Source: Tolypothrix sp. NIES-4075 (lineage in GTDB: Bacteria; Cyanobacteriota; Cyanobacteriia; Cyanobacteriales; Nostocaceae). Taken from it: DNA of 64,000 bases. Below are positions 1 to 8,633 of this stretch, piece after piece. A program made the translations under genes and the position numbers. Below the pieces are notes generated by a model. It searched no databases. It saw nothing but the letters and a program-made list of their open reading frames with translations, and had not been told where the DNA came from. How positions within the stretch are numbered: position 1 is the stretch's first letter; each line of letters starts with the position of its first letter. The stretch lies in assembly GCF_002218085.1 (NCBI RefSeq), contig NZ_BDUC01000005.1, positions 572,473 through 636,472 of the forward strand, given 5' to 3'.

Positions 1-419
1 AAATATTCTGTGTTATCTATGCGATCGCACTCATATCTACCTTTAATCTCGTGATTGTAATATCTGCCAATTGAATCAGCGTCATGTAAATCTTGCCAAG
101 TATCCGCTTCTACCCCCGAATACTGATAAACTGCACCGTTGTGAAACTCGACTTGCAATAGTTGTTCGTTTTTGTCGTATCCTATAGATGCAGCCATTGA
201 TGAATTCACACTTAGCATCGCAATTGCTTCTTGTTCAGCAGGAAGTGCAGGAGAATCAGCGATAATTTCGTTTAAATCTTGCAGTCCGTCGTAAGCTTGT
301 ATAGGTGCAGGAATTTCTACAAATTCTAACTCATCCCCTCGGTCAAGTAATAATTGCAAGTATCCTTCAGAATGAGCGATCGCTATTAAACTGCTCAAGT
401 CTACCTTAGATAGCTTCAT
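1..419 (-). CDS. KTSC domain protein, partial (runs off the window start)
   Basis: Reading the minus strand from the ATG at 419-417 gives an open frame of 139 codons with no stop before position 1, so the 3' end lies outside the window. The N-terminal 65 residues (start MKLSKVDLSS) are not recognised. From about residue 69 the pattern SVNSSMAASIGYD, LLQVEFHNGAVYQY and SIGRYYNHEIKGRYE matches the KTSC domain, a small fold of unknown function named for a K-T-S-C motif and often found next to nucleic-acid enzymes. The canonical lysine-threonine start of the motif is not obvious here. Function unknown. Confidence is high that this is a real gene and good that the domain is KTSC. Confidence 0.8.
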   Translation of the reverse strand, partial: MKLSKVDLSSLIAIAHSEGYLQLLLDRGDELEFVEIPAPIQAYDGLQDLNEIIADSPALPAEQEAIAMLSVNSSMAASIGYDKNEQLLQVEFHNGAVYQYSGVEADTWQDLHDADSIGRYYNHEIKGRYECDRIDNTEY

Positions 420-675
420 TAATTTTACTCTCCTACTGACGTTGAGGTACAATTTGCTAAATCCTATATAGTATATTTGTACTATATAGATCTTCCTTGG
501 TCAAGCTTTGCAATAGAAAAATTTGAGTAATACATCCACAAAGCCTAGTTTCATTTTTATTGAGTAAATTTCTTAAAGCCTAAAAATTCGGCTTTACGAG
601 TGAGGTTTTTCACCATCAAGTCTCGATATCGTTGCTTAAATGTAAGGTACGACATAGTAGTTAGCATTGATTCAC

Positions 676-2109
676 ATGCACACAATTAACTTTAAGTCAA
701 CAAAGCCAGCTTGGAAAGGTGCGATCGCTCAACCCGCACAAGAATTTTCTCCCACCCAACTGCAAGTTATTTCTGGAAAAATACCCGCAGGATTGCGTGG
801 TACACTTTACCGTAACGGACCGGCACGGCTAGAACGCGGTAATATCCGCATGGGACATTGGTTTGATGGGGATGGGGCAATTCTTGCCGTACATTTTACC
901 TCGGAAGGTGCGACAGGTGTTTATCGCTACGTGCAAACTGCTGGTTACAAAGAAGAAGAAGCAAAAAATCAACTGCTTTTCGCTAACTATGGGATGACTG
1001 CACCTGGGGCAATTTGGAATACATGGTTGAAACAATTTAAAAATGCTGCTAACACCTCAGTATTAGCACTGCCAGATAAACTCTTAGCATTGTGGGAAGG
1101 TGGTAAACCTCACGCTTTAGATTTGCAAAATCTGGAGACTTTCCGAGAAGATGATTTAAGTGGATTAACTGAGGGTTTAAGTTATTCTGCACACTATAAA
1201 CGCGATTTACATACAGGGGAGATTTTTAACTTTGGTGTTACCCCCGGATTAAATGCGACGTTGAATATTTATAAGAGCATAAGCACAGGCAAAATAATTC
1301 AAAAATCGCAATTTCAACTTGATGGTACACCATTGCTGCATGATTTTGTTTTAGCTGGGAAATACTTAATATTTTGCATTCCCCCAGTGCGGATGAATGC
1401 TCTCCCGACGCTCTTTGGATTAAGCAGCTACAGCGATGCTTTGGAATGGAAACCTCAATTAGGAACTCAAATATTAGTTTTCGATCGCGAAACATTAACC
1501 TTAGTCAGTCGCAGTGAAACTGAACCTTGGTATCAATGGCATTTCAGCAACGGTTATGTAGATGATAGCGGTTTGGTGAATGTAGATATTGCTCGTTATG
1601 AAGACTTTCAAACCAACCAATACCTCAAAGAAATAGCGACAGGAGAAACTCATACACCCGCAAAGAGTTCATTATCAAGATTGCAACTTAATCCGCAAAG
1701 TGGAAAAGTTACCGCGATTGAGCAAATATTAGATAGACACTGCGAATTTCCGAGCGTACCACCCGAAAACGTCGGACAAGCTTCTCGGTATACTTATTTT
1801 TCCACATTTCGGCAGGGAACGGATATTAGTGAAGAAATATTAAACGCGATCGCTCGTTTCGACCATCAAGCCGAAAAATTAACGTCTTCCGATTGTGGAG
1901 AAAATCGCTATCCGAGTGAACCGATTTACGTCCAAGATGTTGAAAATCTAAACCAAGCTTGGGTGATAACAGTTGTCTACGACGGCAATATTAATAATAG
2001 TGAAGTTTGGGTATTTAATGCGGATAGGCTAGACGAAGAACCTGTTTGTAAACTGCGATTACCCAGCGTCATTCCTCACAGCTTCCACGGTACTTGGAAA
2101 CCAGCTTAG
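676..2109 (+). CDS. Carotenoid (apocarotenal) oxygenase, RPE65/CCD family
   Basis: 477 residues from the ATG at 676; an upstream in-frame TTG at 667 is less likely. The family cleaves a double bond of carotenoids or apocarotenals with O2 and a non-haem Fe(II) held by four histidines in a seven-bladed propeller. Candidate ligands are all present: His173 (SYSAHYKRD), His222 (LLHDFVL), His289 (WYQWHFSNGY) and His471 (HSFHGTWKP). The length fits the cyanobacterial apocarotenal oxygenases (about 490 residues) better than the longer stilbene-type enzymes. The N-terminal block RNGPARLERGN followed by HWFDGDGA is also typical. It stands alone; the next gene is a Uma2 nuclease beyond a heptamer repeat. 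Substrate cannot be told from sequence; a retinal-forming apocarotenal oxygenase is the best guess. Confidence 0.9.
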   Translation: MHTINFKSTKPAWKGAIAQPAQEFSPTQLQVISGKIPAGLRGTLYRNGPARLERGNIRMGHWFDGDGAILAVHFTSEGATGVYRYVQTAGYKEEEAKNQLLFANYGMTAPGAIWNTWLKQFKNAANTSVLALPDKLLALWEGGKPHALDLQNLETFREDDLSGLTEGLSYSAHYKRDLHTGEIFNFGVTPGLNATLNIYKSISTGKIIQKSQFQLDGTPLLHDFVLAGKYLIFCIPPVRMNALPTLFGLSSYSDALEWKPQLGTQILVFDRETLTLVSRSETEPWYQWHFSNGYVDDSGLVNVDIARYEDFQTNQYLKEIATGETHTPAKSSLSRLQLNPQSGKVTAIEQILDRHCEFPSVPPENVGQASRYTYFSTFRQGTDISEEILNAIARFDHQAEKLTSSDCGENRYPSEPIYVQDVENLNQAWVITVVYDGNINNSEVWVFNADRLDEEPVCKLRLPSVIPHSFHGTWKPA

Positions 2110-2116
2110 AGGAAAA

Positions 2117-2231
2117 TTGGTAATGGGTAATTGGTAATGGGTAATTGGGCATTGGACATCGGTAATAATTCTTTTTCTAGTCTCTAGTCCCTAGTCCCTA
2201 TTCCCTATTACCCATTCCCTATTACCCAATC
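2117..2231. repeat. Heptameric tandem repeats (STRR) in opposed blocks
   Basis: Imperfect heptamers of the GGTAATG/GGTAATT type (2117-2150) are followed at 2185-2231 by the complementary-sense CCCTATT/ACCCATT units, so the two blocks can pair. This is one of several such arrays in the window and is the kind of short tandemly repeated repetitive sequence known from heterocystous cyanobacteria. It fills the gap between the oxygenase and the Uma2 gene and may act as a transcript 3' structure. Confidence 0.8.
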
Positions 2232-2241
2232 CAAAATCAAT

Positions 2242-2946
2242 ATGATAACCACCACAGACAAATTTAAAGTTACTTGGGAAAAATTACCTGATGATTTTCT
2301 ATTACCAAATGCTCCAATTGATGATATAAATCAACCTCTTCTCGCAGCAGCTTTAACACAAAGCTTGGAAATAGCCGGAAGACTGCCAAATACAGCATTA
2401 ATTACAACAAATTACGGCATTTGTGCTACTGTCAACGGCAAAATGGTAATCAAAGCTCCAGATTGGGGATATGTAGCGAATATCCGCGTTTCTAGAGAAG
2501 AAGTGAAACGCAGTTACACCCCTCAATTACAAGGAGATATTCCGGTAATTGTGATAGAATTTATTTCAGATACAGAAGGTGGAGAGTATTCTGTCAAACC
2601 GACTTATCCGCCGGGAAAATGGTTATTTTACGAACAAGTTCTCAAAGTGCCGAACTATGCCATTTTTGAGCCGGATACAGGCACACTTGAAGTTTATCGA
2701 TTAGACGATGGCAAGTATCAACTACAACAGCCTGATAATAATAACCGTTACGCGATCGCAGAAATGAATCTATTTCTCGGTACATGGCAGGGAGAACGGG
2801 AAAACCGCACAGGTTATTGGTTGCGGTGGTGGGATGAGCAGGGGAATTTGCTGCTGTGGGGTTTAGAAAAGGCTGAACAAGAACGACAACGTGCTGAACG
2901 ATTAGCAGCGCAACTGCGAGCAGCAGGTATTGAACCTGAGGCATGA
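2242..2946 (+). CDS. Uma2 family endonuclease-like protein (DUF820)
   Basis: 234 residues. The Uma2/DUF820 family has a PD-(D/E)XK nuclease fold and is greatly expanded in cyanobacteria; biological roles are largely unknown. Here the core is at about residues 85-190, with PVIVIEFISD as the strand carrying the catalytic glutamate and the later NYAIFEPDTGTLEVYRL typical of the family. The C-terminal 30 residues (EKAEQERQRAERLAAQLRAAG) form a charged helix seen in many members. The start ATG at 2242 follows directly after a heptamer repeat, so no clear ribosome binding site is visible. Four more Uma2-type sequences lie between 51 and 64 kb, one a pseudogene and one part of a fusion. Confidence 0.85.
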   Translation: MITTTDKFKVTWEKLPDDFLLPNAPIDDINQPLLAAALTQSLEIAGRLPNTALITTNYGICATVNGKMVIKAPDWGYVANIRVSREEVKRSYTPQLQGDIPVIVIEFISDTEGGEYSVKPTYPPGKWLFYEQVLKVPNYAIFEPDTGTLEVYRLDDGKYQLQQPDNNNRYAIAEMNLFLGTWQGERENRTGYWLRWWDEQGNLLLWGLEKAEQERQRAERLAAQLRAAGIEPEA

Positions 2947-2950
2947 ATAT

Positions 2951-2986
2951 TGTAGTTGGCGCTTCAGCGCTAAAGCGCCGACTACA
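2951..2986. repeat. Palindromic hairpin repeat (GTAGTnGG...CCnACTAC type)
   Basis: A 14-nt arm TGTAGTTGGCGCTT and its partner AAGCGCCGACTACA pair with one G-T wobble. The centre AGCGCT is itself palindromic. It lies just after the Uma2 stop codon and before an AT-rich stretch, so it could end transcription. It resembles the larger double-hairpin repeats at 20366-20412, 50547-50601 and 54608-54652. Confidence 0.7.
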
Positions 2987-3045
2987 ATTTTAAATATATT
3001 TAATATAAAAGCTCATATACTATTAAACTGATTAGATAATTTGCT

Positions 3046-4410
3046 ATGACCACATCTGAACGCCGCTATCACATCACCACCTTTGGTTGCCAAATGAACA
3101 AAGCCGACTCAGAACGCATGGCTGGCATCCTAGAAGACATGGGCTTTGAGTGGTCTGAAGATCCAAATAATGCCGATTTAATTCTTTACAACACTTGCAG
3201 TATCCGCGATAATGCCGAACAAAAAGTATATTCTTATCTCGGTAGACAAGCTAAACGCAAGCACGAAAAAGCTGATTTAACTTTAATAGTTGCCGGTTGC
3301 GTTGCTCAACAAGAAGGAGAAATGCTGCTGCGACGAGTTCCAGAATTAGACTTGGTAATGGGACCGCAACACGCTAACCGTCTCAAAGAGTTGCTAGAGT
3401 CGGTATTTGACGGCAATCAAGTTGTGGCAACAGAGGCAGTCCACATTATCGAAGATATCACTAAGCCGCGCCGTGATAGCAAGGTAACAGCTTGGGTGAA
3501 TGTAATTTATGGCTGTAACGAACGCTGTACTTACTGCGTCGTTCCTAATGTGCGTGGTGTCGAACAATCGCGCACACCTGAAGCAATTCGCGCCGAAATG
3601 TCAGAACTAGGACGCCTTGGTTACAAAGAAGTCACGCTACTCGGTCAAAATATTGACGCTTACGGCAGAGACTTGCCAGGAACCACGACAGAAGGTCGCA
3701 ATTTACACACATTGACAGATTTACTGTATTACGTTCATGATCTGCCGGGAATTGAGCGCTTACGATTTGCTACCAGTCATCCCCGTTATTTCACTGAGCG
3801 ATTAATTAAAGCTTGTGCTGAGTTGCCGAAGGTGTGCGAACACTTCCACATACCCTTTCAATCTGGGGATAACGATCTATTAAAGGCGATGTCGCGGGGT
3901 TACACTCAAGAGAAATATCGCCGGATAATTGATACAATTCGCCGATATATGCCAGATGCGTCAATTAGTGCGGATGCGATTGTCGGTTTCCCAGGAGAGA
4001 CAGAAGCACAGTTTGAAAATACCCTGAAATTAGTAGAAGATATTGGCTTTGACTTGTTGAATACAGCCGCATATTCGCCACGTCCAGGAACACCAGCAGC
4101 TTTGTGGACAAATCAATTAAGTGAAGAAGTAAAAAGCGATCGCCTGCAAAGATTAAATCATCTGGTGAATGTGAAAGCCGCAGAGCGATCGCAACGTTAT
4201 TTCGGACGCATCGAAGAAGTGTTAGTAGAAGACCAAAACTCCAAAGACAAAACTCAAGTCATGGGACGCACACGCGGTAATCGTCTTACCTTCTTCACTG
4301 GTGATATCAACAAACTTAAAGGACAGTTAGTGAAGGTGAAAATTACCGAAGTTCGCGCTTTTAGCTTGACAGGTGAACCGATAGAGGTGCGACAAGCGGT
4401 GGCAGTGTAA
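3046..4410 (+). CDS. miaB: tRNA-2-methylthio-N6-dimethylallyladenosine synthase MiaB
   Basis: 454 residues. MiaB is a radical-SAM methylthiotransferase that converts i6A37 to ms2i6A37 in tRNAs reading UNN codons, using two [4Fe-4S] clusters. The N-terminal UPF0004 domain has the auxiliary-cluster cysteines Cys15 (TFGCQMNKADSE), Cys51 (YNTCSIRD) and Cys85 (VAGCVAQQ). The radical-SAM motif is Cys157, Cys161 and Cys164 (CNERCTYC). The C-terminal 65 residues (RIEEVLVEDQ to EVRAFSLTGEP) form the TRAM RNA-binding domain. Length and motif order are normal for the family. YNTCSIRDNAEQK and GCNERCTYCVVP favour MiaB over its paralogues MtaB and RimO. It stands alone, closed downstream by heptamer repeats and a convergent gene. 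Confidence 0.97.
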   Translation: MTTSERRYHITTFGCQMNKADSERMAGILEDMGFEWSEDPNNADLILYNTCSIRDNAEQKVYSYLGRQAKRKHEKADLTLIVAGCVAQQEGEMLLRRVPELDLVMGPQHANRLKELLESVFDGNQVVATEAVHIIEDITKPRRDSKVTAWVNVIYGCNERCTYCVVPNVRGVEQSRTPEAIRAEMSELGRLGYKEVTLLGQNIDAYGRDLPGTTTEGRNLHTLTDLLYYVHDLPGIERLRFATSHPRYFTERLIKACAELPKVCEHFHIPFQSGDNDLLKAMSRGYTQEKYRRIIDTIRRYMPDASISADAIVGFPGETEAQFENTLKLVEDIGFDLLNTAAYSPRPGTPAALWTNQLSEEVKSDRLQRLNHLVNVKAAERSQRYFGRIEEVLVEDQNSKDKTQVMGRTRGNRLTFFTGDINKLKGQLVKVKITEVRAFSLTGEPIEVRQAVAV

Positions 4411-4533
4411 TAAGGGTAATGGGGAATGGGGAATGGGGAATGGGTAATGGGGAATGGGGAATAGGATAAGAAGGTTTACCTTTTTCCCAATTACCTTTTT
4501 CCCAATTACCAACTACCAATTACCAATTACCAA
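4411..4533. repeat. Heptameric tandem repeats overlapping the end of the acyltransferase gene
   Basis: A block of (T)GGGGAATG units (4414-4465) is followed by CCCAATTACC units (4486-4533) of opposite sense, a potential long imperfect hairpin between two convergent genes. The right block runs into the 3' end of the acyltransferase gene: its last codons (L-V-I-G-N-W-stop) are repeat sequence, so the repeat supplies the stop codon. Confidence 0.8.
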
Positions 4534-5349
4534 ATCATCTAACTGTTGCTGCATCTGACTTTGGACTAACTCATAACAAGCATTAACATAAGAGCGATCG
4601 CTTGCGGCTTTTCTACCGTAACGTTCAAAGACAATCGGTGGACAAACCCGCGTATGTATAGTTACAGGCAATGGTATATTAGGTAAAGGACCAATCGCCA
4701 ATCCCCAAGGCAACCCAAGATAAATCGGGAATACTTCTGGATCTAGCCCAAATAGCCAAGGCATCCCCGATTCATGCAATTGCTGTAAAATTTTGTATAA
4801 GTCAGCCAGCACAAACAGCGTATCGTGGGCACCGACAGAAATAATCGGCACAATCGGTACTTGTTCGCGCAGGGCTAACTTGATAAATCCCTGATTACCG
4901 GCAAAGTGAATTTGATTCTTCAGATTGTGTGGTCGAAAGAGGTCTTGCGCTCCACCAGGATATACTAGTACGCTGGCTCCAGAACGCAAAGCAGCGATCG
5001 CCATTCGCGGATGAGCGATGATTGCTCCCAACCTCCCTGCGAGTTCTGCTGTTAGCGGAACCTGCCAAAAGTAGGGATGCGCCAAACCGTAAACTGGTCG
5101 CTCAAGACCAAATCGTTGAAACCAGTCATACATTACCATATACATATCGGGAGCTGCCAGTCCTCCGTTATGGGAACCGACAATTAAAACCTTGGACTGG
5201 GGGATATTTTCCCAACCACTAGTTTGCACTCGAAAATAGTAGCGATACAGCCACTCCCACAGCGGCATCATAAGTTGGATGAACCGAGGATCTTTTTGTT
5301 CCAAAGACCATCCAGGTTTTGTTTTTAAGTAGTGTTGTTTTTCTGGCAT
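4513..5349 (-). CDS. Lysophospholipid/diacylglycerol acyltransferase family protein (MGAT-like)
   Basis: 278 residues, membrane-associated acyltransferase. The catalytic histidine block is His60 in GSHNGGLAAPD, with the acidic partner at Asp68. This spacing and the later YPGGAQDLFRP (in place of FPEGTR) are the pattern of the MGAT/DGAT-like branch of the LPLAT superfamily rather than PlsC. Relatives in cyanobacteria and plastids esterify neutral lipids, phytol or plastoquinol, so the acceptor here is open. The residue after YPGG is Ala-Gln where many relatives have Ala-Arg-Glu. The start MPEKQHYLKT is at 5349. The extreme C-terminus is encoded by intergenic heptamer repeat. The gene converges on miaB. 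Confidence 0.8.
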   Translation of the reverse strand: MPEKQHYLKTKPGWSLEQKDPRFIQLMMPLWEWLYRYYFRVQTSGWENIPQSKVLIVGSHNGGLAAPDMYMVMYDWFQRFGLERPVYGLAHPYFWQVPLTAELAGRLGAIIAHPRMAIAALRSGASVLVYPGGAQDLFRPHNLKNQIHFAGNQGFIKLALREQVPIVPIISVGAHDTLFVLADLYKILQQLHESGMPWLFGLDPEVFPIYLGLPWGLAIGPLPNIPLPVTIHTRVCPPIVFERYGRKAASDRSYVNACYELVQSQMQQQLDDLVIGNW

Positions 5350-5394
5350 TAAGGCATTTTAACAAAATTGCTCAGACCTTAACAAAGAAGACAG

Positions 5395-5505
5395 GGGGAG
5401 TGGGGGAGTGGGGGACAAGGAGAATTTTTGAATAATACTCCCCAAGTCGTCCCCCCATCTCCCCATCTCCCCATCCCAAGAACTCTCCCCATTCCCCCCA
5501 TCTCC
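5395..5505. repeat. G-rich/C-rich repeat with a conserved 41-bp core
   Basis: GGGGGAGTG units (5395-5414) and CCCCATCT units (5450-5475) flank a core at 5415-5455 (ACAAGGAGAATTTTTGAATA and onward to the CCCCC at 5455). The core occurs again, base for base and inverted, at 12836-12876, and a degenerate copy lies at about 54543-54582. It fills the gap upstream of ddl. Confidence 0.75.
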
Positions 5506-5555
5506 GACAACTTATGATAGGCTATCTGCCAATGAGGAGTGTAGAGGTACAGCAA

Positions 5556-6668
5556 ATGTCAAAATTGCGGGTGGGGTTGTTGTTTGGTGGTCGTTCGGGA
5601 GAGCATGAAGTTTCGATTAGTTCAGCACGAGCGATCGCTCTTGCCTTAAGTGCAGAGGAAAATGCTAACAAGTACGAAATACTTCCTTTCTACATCCAAA
5701 AAGATGGACGTTGGTTAGCAGGAGATGTACCACAACAAGTTTTAACATCCGGTAAAGCACCGCAATTACCGGAAAATGAAACACCAAGCGCTAATTCTTT
5801 ATTGTCAACAACAAAAAATAACCTTAGCCCTTGGCAATCTCCCTCTCAAGTAGCCGAGGTGGATGTTTGGTTTCCGATTCTCCACGGTCCCAACGGTGAA
5901 GACGGTACAATTCAGGGATTACTCAGCTTGATGCAAGTTCCCTTCGTTGGTTCTGGGGTGTTAGGTTCGGCGCTGGGTATGGATAAGATTGCCATGAAAA
6001 TGGCGTTTGCTCAAGCGGGATTGGCACAAGTTAAATATGTAACGCTAACCAGAGCGCAAATTTGGTCAAATCGAAGTATATTTCCCAAATTGTGCGATCA
6101 AATCGAAGCAACATTGGGCTATCCGTGTTTTGTCAAACCTGCTAATTTAGGTTCATCGGTGGGAATTGCCAAAGTGCGATCGCCTCAAGAATTAGAAGCC
6201 GCTTTAGATAATGCCGCTTCTTACGATCGCCGCATCATAGTAGAAGCTGGAGTCATCGCACGCGAAGTCGAATGTGCCGTTTTAGGAAACGATCAACCCC
6301 AAGCTTCAGTCGTCGGCGAAATTTCTTTTGAAAGTGATTTTTACGATTATGAAACTAAATATACACAAGGATTGGCAGATTTACTGATTCCGGCACAGCT
6401 ACCAGATTCTGTTATGCGTCAAATTCAGGACATGGCTTTGCAAGCTTTTGCAGCCGTTGACGCTGCTGGATTGGCAAGGGTGGACTTTTTCTATGTGGAA
6501 GCGACAGGGGAAATATTAATTAACGAAATCAATACCTTCCCAGGCTTCACAGCGACGAGTATGTATCCGCAATTGTGGGCTAAAAGTGGAATTCCCTTTG
6601 CCGAATTAGTCGATCGCTTGATTCAACTTGCTCTGGAGAGACATTCAACTCCCGAACCGAGAGAATAA
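5556..6668 (+). CDS. ddl: D-alanine--D-alanine ligase
   Basis: 370 residues from the ATG at 5556 (MSKLRVGLLFGGRSGEHEVS). In-frame ATGs at 5514 and 5532 also exist, but AGAGG at 5543-5547 sits 8 nt before 5556 and the protein from there matches the normal start of the family. The enzyme joins two D-alanines with ATP in the cytoplasm for the peptidoglycan stem peptide. Seen: N-terminal substrate domain with GEHEVSISSA and HGPNGEDGTIQGLL, then an ATP-grasp fold with PCFVKPANLGSSVGIAKV and the metal-binding end NEINTFPGFT. All core motifs are intact. The small membrane-protein gene downstream (6858) is in the same direction, 190 bp away. Confidence 0.97.
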   Translation: MSKLRVGLLFGGRSGEHEVSISSARAIALALSAEENANKYEILPFYIQKDGRWLAGDVPQQVLTSGKAPQLPENETPSANSLLSTTKNNLSPWQSPSQVAEVDVWFPILHGPNGEDGTIQGLLSLMQVPFVGSGVLGSALGMDKIAMKMAFAQAGLAQVKYVTLTRAQIWSNRSIFPKLCDQIEATLGYPCFVKPANLGSSVGIAKVRSPQELEAALDNAASYDRRIIVEAGVIAREVECAVLGNDQPQASVVGEISFESDFYDYETKYTQGLADLLIPAQLPDSVMRQIQDMALQAFAAVDAAGLARVDFFYVEATGEILINEINTFPGFTATSMYPQLWAKSGIPFAELVDRLIQLALERHSTPEPRE

Positions 6669-6857
6669 GCTTTCTTTAGCTCTGTACCAAAGCCTGATAA
6701 AGTTCTAAAAAATAACGATTTTCGCGAATACTTAGCGGATTTAGGAGCCTGAGTCCAAAAAAAAGGCTACTTAAATCCGAAGCTTTGCTACGGATACGCG
6801 AAAGTTAGCTCCTCCAGTACAATCAACAATTGGAGGGGTACAAATCTGAAACAAATC

Positions 6858-7505
6858 ATGGAAAATAGTCAGAATGTACAGCAAGAGCCAACGCAAGCAA
6901 CAGCGCTCACAGCAGACAAGGTAAAGAGTAAATCGAAGTCAATAGATAGCTTCATGCTTCTAATACGTCTATTGGGACGCTACCCTTGGCTATTGTTGGT
7001 AGGGTTGCTAGGAGTGTTTCTAGGGAGCGCAACCCTTGCCGTGTATAGTCTAAGTTATGCTGGGCGTGTGGAACCGGAAGAACCAGAAACAATACAAGCT
7101 GAAGTAGCACAACCAATCAACACCCCCCCTGAGACTAGCAATCCGACACCTTTATGGATGGTGGCAGCGATCGCCCTCAGTTGTGCTAGTGGTTGCTTTA
7201 TAATTTTCCGATTGCTAAATCGTCCCACACAGCGGCAAAAAGACCAGAAACGTATTAACCGCTATGAGGCACGTTTGGCACGGCATCGTCATCAAAAATT
7301 AGAACCACACCCACCACAGAATCCGCCAGTTTTAGTGCCTCCATCACAAAGCATGTCCTTCGCACCAGCGCCATCTAAAACAAAACCTATGGTAACGGTT
7401 TTGCCACCAGAACACACCATCCCCTTCGATAAAAGCAAAGAATCTCTAGCAGATATGCTGGATATTCGCAAACAGAGTTCTTTGTCGGCAATTTTACGCA
7501 AGTAG
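6858..7505 (+). CDS. Conserved two-helix membrane protein, function unknown
   Basis: 215 residues. Two hydrophobic segments are clear: about residues 42-68 (PWLLLVGLLGVFLGSATLAVYSL) and about 99-121 (LWMVAAIALSCASGCFIIFRL). The short acidic, proline-rich loop between them (EPEEPETIQAEV) contrasts with the basic, proline-rich tail (about 125-200), suggesting a cytoplasmic C-terminus. The final stretch DKSKESLADMLDIRKQSSLSAILRK looks amphipathic. No family is recognised. It lies 190 bp after ddl on the same strand, so co-transcription and an envelope role are possible but unproven. The codon pattern and HIP1 site (GCGATCGCC at about 7167) look native. Confidence 0.75.
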   Translation: MENSQNVQQEPTQATALTADKVKSKSKSIDSFMLLIRLLGRYPWLLLVGLLGVFLGSATLAVYSLSYAGRVEPEEPETIQAEVAQPINTPPETSNPTPLWMVAAIALSCASGCFIIFRLLNRPTQRQKDQKRINRYEARLARHRHQKLEPHPPQNPPVLVPPSQSMSFAPAPSKTKPMVTVLPPEHTIPFDKSKESLADMLDIRKQSSLSAILRK

Positions 7506-7679
7506 TAATATTGTTGTAAAATACGATACATAATTAATAATTTTTACTATTAAGGGTACGGCATCGCTGTGCCCTTAATAATTTTTAATATTTAAAAAAT
7601 ATTCACACCAGCACCCAGTCTGTATGAAGGAGTGCAAGCTTTGAGGGTATTGTAGACGATAAAACCCATAAATACTTAT

Positions 7680-7816
7680 TAAGTAAATGGGCGAAATTAA
7701 ACGTAAAATACTCTCTTGATTCGTAGTGAGGGCTACCCTACGGGAAAGCTCCGCGCTTCAGCCCTCAAAACTATCCGCTTAGTACAAACGAACATTTATT
7801 TATGCCCATCTACTTA
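7680..7816. repeat. Inverted-repeat element, possibly an insertion-sequence remnant
   Basis: TAAGTAAATGGGC (7680-7692) pairs with GCCCATCTACTTA (7804-7816) with one mismatch. Inside, TGAGGGCT and AGCCCTCA form a second inverted pair around a GC-rich centre. The 137-bp unit has no credible reading frame. It may be a MITE or the joined ends of a deleted element. Confidence 0.5.
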
Positions 7817-7949
7817 CCATATCTCTATGAAGATAAAGCTCAAATTAGCCCACGCAGGTAAGCTTTGTTTATGTAGCTATAGACTTCTAGCCTGTGGATT
7901 AATAAAACGCTGCATACACCAATACAGATAAAAATCTCTTATTTTCTAA

Positions 7950-8104
7950 GAGTATGTTTGAAAAGTCGCAAAGTATACAAAAAGACCCCGCTTCCATTCC
8001 TCTCCCCCTGTGGGGGAGAGGCTTTGAAACCCCCTTCCCTCTTAGGGAAGGGGGGTAGGGGGGTTAGGTCTCTTTGTCAAATCTAATACTTTTCAAACAT
8101 CCTC
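7950..8104. mobile_element. MITE, 155 bp, 17-bp terminal inverted repeats, TAA target duplication
   Basis: The left end GAGTATGTTTGAAAAGT (7950-7966) and right end ACTTTTCAAACATCCTC (8088-8104) are inverted repeats with one mismatch. TAA occurs directly outside both ends (7947-7949 and 8105-8107), a 3-bp target duplication. The interior is a G/C-rich palindrome (CCCCCTTCCCT / AGGGAAGGGGG). There is no transposase, so movement would need one elsewhere in the genome. A TNA-type duplication would fit an IS5-like parent; that assignment is inference. Confidence 0.8.
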
Positions 8105-8135
8105 TAATACCCAGTCCCCAGCAATAGAAGAACAG

Positions 8136-8262
8136 CAGATTAACAGATATAAAAAAGTTAGAAATGAGCATTTATCAAATATAAATAACGCTCAAACTAA
8201 ACACGTATCAGATTAATAGATATGAAAAAGTTAAAAATGAGCATTTATCAAATAAAAATAAA
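8136..8262. repeat. Direct repeat of about 53 bp upstream of the first RNA module
   Basis: CAGATTAACAGATATAAAAA (from 8136) continues through AAATGAGCATTTATCAAAT to 8188; the same sequence with a few changes recurs at 8209-8262. The offset is 73 bp. The unit is AT-rich and not coding. It ends where the first RNA-like module begins, so it could be a duplicated promoter region. Confidence 0.65.
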
Positions 8263-8633
8263 GATGCCATTTTGGCAACCAGCCTCTAAATTAGTTAGCT
8301 AAATTGTATGGAGATAAACGACTTCAAGGGTGTTGTTATCAGGGAGCACAGGCTACTAACTTATCCTAAAAAATACTTTTACAAAAGTATTTTTTAGGCA
8401 AAAACTTAGGATATCTAGGAGTGAAAAACTACTTAGATTAGCAAATAAATATCAATAATAAAGTTTGACATTTGCTGCATTAGGAAGTTTAATTCTCTAC
8501 AGGCGTTGTCGTTAACGTACCATTAGCCCCCAAAAGAACAGACAACGTTAGCAAATATTCCTAAACGCTTCAGCGGCAAATGAAAGAGTGGGAGTTTGAA
8601 AGCGAATGATATGCTTCCTCCCACTCTTTTTTT
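8262..8633 (+). ncRNA. Candidate structured non-coding RNA, copy 1
   Basis: No credible protein frame lies here, yet the sequence matches the module at 8850-9225 in ordered blocks: a TGCCA/TGGCA hairpin (8265-8277), ACTTCAAGGGTGTTGTTATC (8321-8340), a perfect 16-bp stem (8365-8398), CATTTGCTGCATTAGGAA (8469-8486), CATTAGCCCCC (8521-8531) and a terminal block of about 70 nt. Long-range pairing is visible: CATTTGC (8469-8475) with GCAAATG (8576-8582), AGGAA (8482-8486) with TTCCT (8558-8562), CGTTGTC (8504-8510) with GACAACG (8541-8547), and CGC/GCG at 8566-8575. It ends in a Rho-independent terminator on the plus strand. It does not show the hallmarks of tmRNA, RNase P RNA, 6S RNA or NsiR1. 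Confidence 0.65.
8583..8633 (+). terminator. Rho-independent terminator of RNA module 1
   Basis: AAAGAGTGGGAG (8583-8594) pairs perfectly with CTCCCACTCTTT (8618-8629), and the T run continues to 8633. The long loop (TTTGAAAGCGAATGATATGC) is conserved in copy 2. Confidence 0.85.

Noticed and set aside
7716..7931. 71-codon frame before the MITE
   Set aside because: Covers part of the 7680-7816 inverted repeat and has no protein-like features.
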